Assembly (NCBI GenBank): GCA_030830765.1
Contig: JAURMJ010000344.1
Coordinates: forward strand, 1 to 16,212
Source: Quisquiliibacterium sp.
Lineage (GTDB): Bacteria; Pseudomonadota; Gammaproteobacteria; Burkholderiales; Burkholderiaceae_E
Direction of reading: 5' to 3'
Length of the DNA stretch: 16,212 nt
Position 1 is the first letter of the stretch, and the number at the start of each line of letters is the position of its first letter. The notes under the pieces are model-generated. The model saw only the letters and a program-made list of their open reading frames with translations, did not search any database and had not been told where the DNA came from. The position numbers were made by a program, and so were the translations under genes. Positions 15,363-16,212 of this stretch are shown here, piece by piece.

Positions 15363-15979
15363 CGGCCACCAGTGCGATACTTCTCGAGCAGGACTTGCAA
15401 CCGCCCTTGGCACTCCAGCAGCCATTCTGCGAACTCGCGGACTGCGCCCTGGCCAGCCTTGCGGGTTGAGACCCAATGAGAGGCCCGCAGCACTGGTGCG
15501 GTCGCATCAGCGGGCGCTGCAGCAAGCCCCGCGATTGACAGAGCCGGCAGGTCTGACCAGTCGTCTCCCATATAGGCGATCTCACTGACCTCAAGTTCGG
15601 ATTGCAGGGCAAGTTGTCGCAGCGCAGTTGCCTTGTCAGAAGCCGACTGGATCACCGTGTCAAAACCCAGTTCGGCTGCTCGAATCTCAACGATCGAAGA
15701 TTGTCTTGCGGTAACAATCGCCAGCTTAAGGCCGGCTTGCCTGAGCAGCGAAATTCCGAGACCGTCCCGCACCGAGAAAGCCTTCATGGCCTCGGCCTGA
15801 GGGCCGATGTAGATCATCCCGTCCGTCAGTGTGCCATCGACATCGAGCGCAAGCATTCGAATCGAGGCGGCGCGCTGCTTCGGTGTTGGTCCTGGCTGCG
15901 TGTCGGGCACATCCGCACGCGTATTTGGGGTACGGGCGCTCGCAGAGCGGGAGGGGGTTGCGCTGGAGGCCGATTTCAA
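15359..15979 (-). CDS. kdsC: 3-deoxy-D-manno-octulosonate 8-phosphate phosphatase
   Basis: HAD-family phosphatase that converts Kdo-8-phosphate to Kdo for the LPS core. Motif I is LDVDGTLTDG, with the nucleophile Asp46 and the acid Asp48. IVTARQS is motif II, and GDDWSDLPAL is motif IV. The preferred start is a TTG immediately after the kdsD stop, with AAGG eight bases upstream, giving 206 residues. This adds a Ser/Thr/Ala/Pro-rich extension of about 40 residues that the roughly 180-190-residue family usually lacks. The first in-frame ATG (15856) would begin at the core strand itself and give only 165 residues, which looks too short; a GTG at 15910 lies in between. The C-terminus overlaps lptC. 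Confidence 0.92.
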   Translation of the reverse strand: MKSASSATPSRSASARTPNTRADVPDTQPGPTPKQRAASIRMLALDVDGTLTDGMIYIGPQAEAMKAFSVRDGLGISLLRQAGLKLAIVTARQSSIVEIRAAELGFDTVIQSASDKATALRQLALQSELEVSEIAYMGDDWSDLPALSIAGLAAAPADATAPVLRASHWVSTRKAGQGAVREFAEWLLECQGRLQVLLEKYRTGGR

Positions 15980-16212
15980 TCAGACCACCTTGGCTGCAAG
16001 CAGGTCGTGAATATGCAGCGCCCCGAGCAGATGGCGGTGTTCGTCGATCACCAGCAACTGGCTGATCCGGCGGTCTTCCATCATTCGTGCGGCTTCTGCG
16101 GCCAGCGCACCAGGGGCGATGCCGGACGGATCCTTGCTCATCACCTGCCCGACCGTCAGTTCGCGGATGTCACCGTCGCGCTCCAGCAGGCGGCGCAGAT
16201 CGCCATCGGTGA
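15980..16212 (-). CDS. kdsD: Arabinose-5-phosphate isomerase, C-terminal end only
   Basis: Interconverts ribulose 5-phosphate and arabinose 5-phosphate, the first committed step toward Kdo. Only the last 76 residues are in the window; the 5' part, with the SIS isomerase domain, lies beyond the right edge. What is visible is a CBS domain containing LTVGQVMSKDP, AARMMEDRRISQLLVID and GALHIHDLLAAKVV, which matches the second CBS repeat of KdsD. The next gene being kdsC supports the call. The stop is directly followed by the TTG of kdsC. A different CBS-domain protein is possible but unlikely here. Confidence 0.88.
   Translation of the reverse strand, partial: TDGDLRRLLERDGDIRELTVGQVMSKDPSGIAPGALAAEAARMMEDRRISQLLVIDEHRHLLGALHIHDLLAAKVV

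Noticed and set aside
1..16212. Search for mobile elements, CRISPR arrays, defence or biosynthetic cassettes
   Set aside because: No transposase, integrase, regular repeat array or unfamiliar gene cluster is present; nearly every gene is a conserved housekeeping gene in a known order.

Overview
The window is a stretch of conserved housekeeping chromosome from a moderately GC-rich betaproteobacterium, most likely a member of the Burkholderiales. The assignment rests on gene order and family content: an rpoN cluster that includes hprK as well as ptsN and rapZ, a short HPF, and the order lolB-ispE-tRNA-Gln-prs-rplY-pth next to mutM and mutY. The species cannot be named from this sequence alone. 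No mobile element, prophage, CRISPR array or unrecognised gene cassette was found. I found no undescribed system.

Left block (1-5987, all minus strand, read right to left): a large TPR lipoprotein, lolB, ispE, a tRNA-Gln(UUG) gene, prs, rplY and pth, which is cut by the left edge. The TPR gene and lolB share bases: the lolB start is a TTG inside the TPR stop. The tRNA sits in the short gap between ispE and prs. A hairpin with a T-rich tail lies between rplY and pth. The block joins outer-membrane lipoprotein biogenesis, isoprenoid precursor synthesis, PRPP synthesis and translation.

Middle (6072-8055, plus strand): mutM and mutY, the two DNA glycosylases that deal with 8-oxoguanine, one removing it opposite C and the other removing A mispaired with it. 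mutM is divergent from the TPR gene across an 84-base gap. mutY converges on the next block.

Right block (8166-16212, all minus strand, read right to left): kdsD (cut by the right edge), kdsC, lptC, lptA, lptB, rpoN, hpf, ptsN, hprK, rapZ and a stand-alone LON substrate-binding-domain protein. kdsD to lptB are packed with adjacent or 4-base overlapping stop/start codons and supply Kdo and LPS transport. rpoN, hpf, ptsN, hprK and rapZ form the sigma-54/nitrogen-PTS-associated cluster. The LON-domain gene begins one base after the rapZ stop.

Points worth a second look are small: an Asn in place of the usual Gly in the PRPP-binding loop of Prs, non-ATG starts on lolB, kdsC and rpoN, the tRNA embedded in an apparent operon, and the tight pairing of rapZ with the LON-domain gene. 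All intergenic gaps are under 300 bases.
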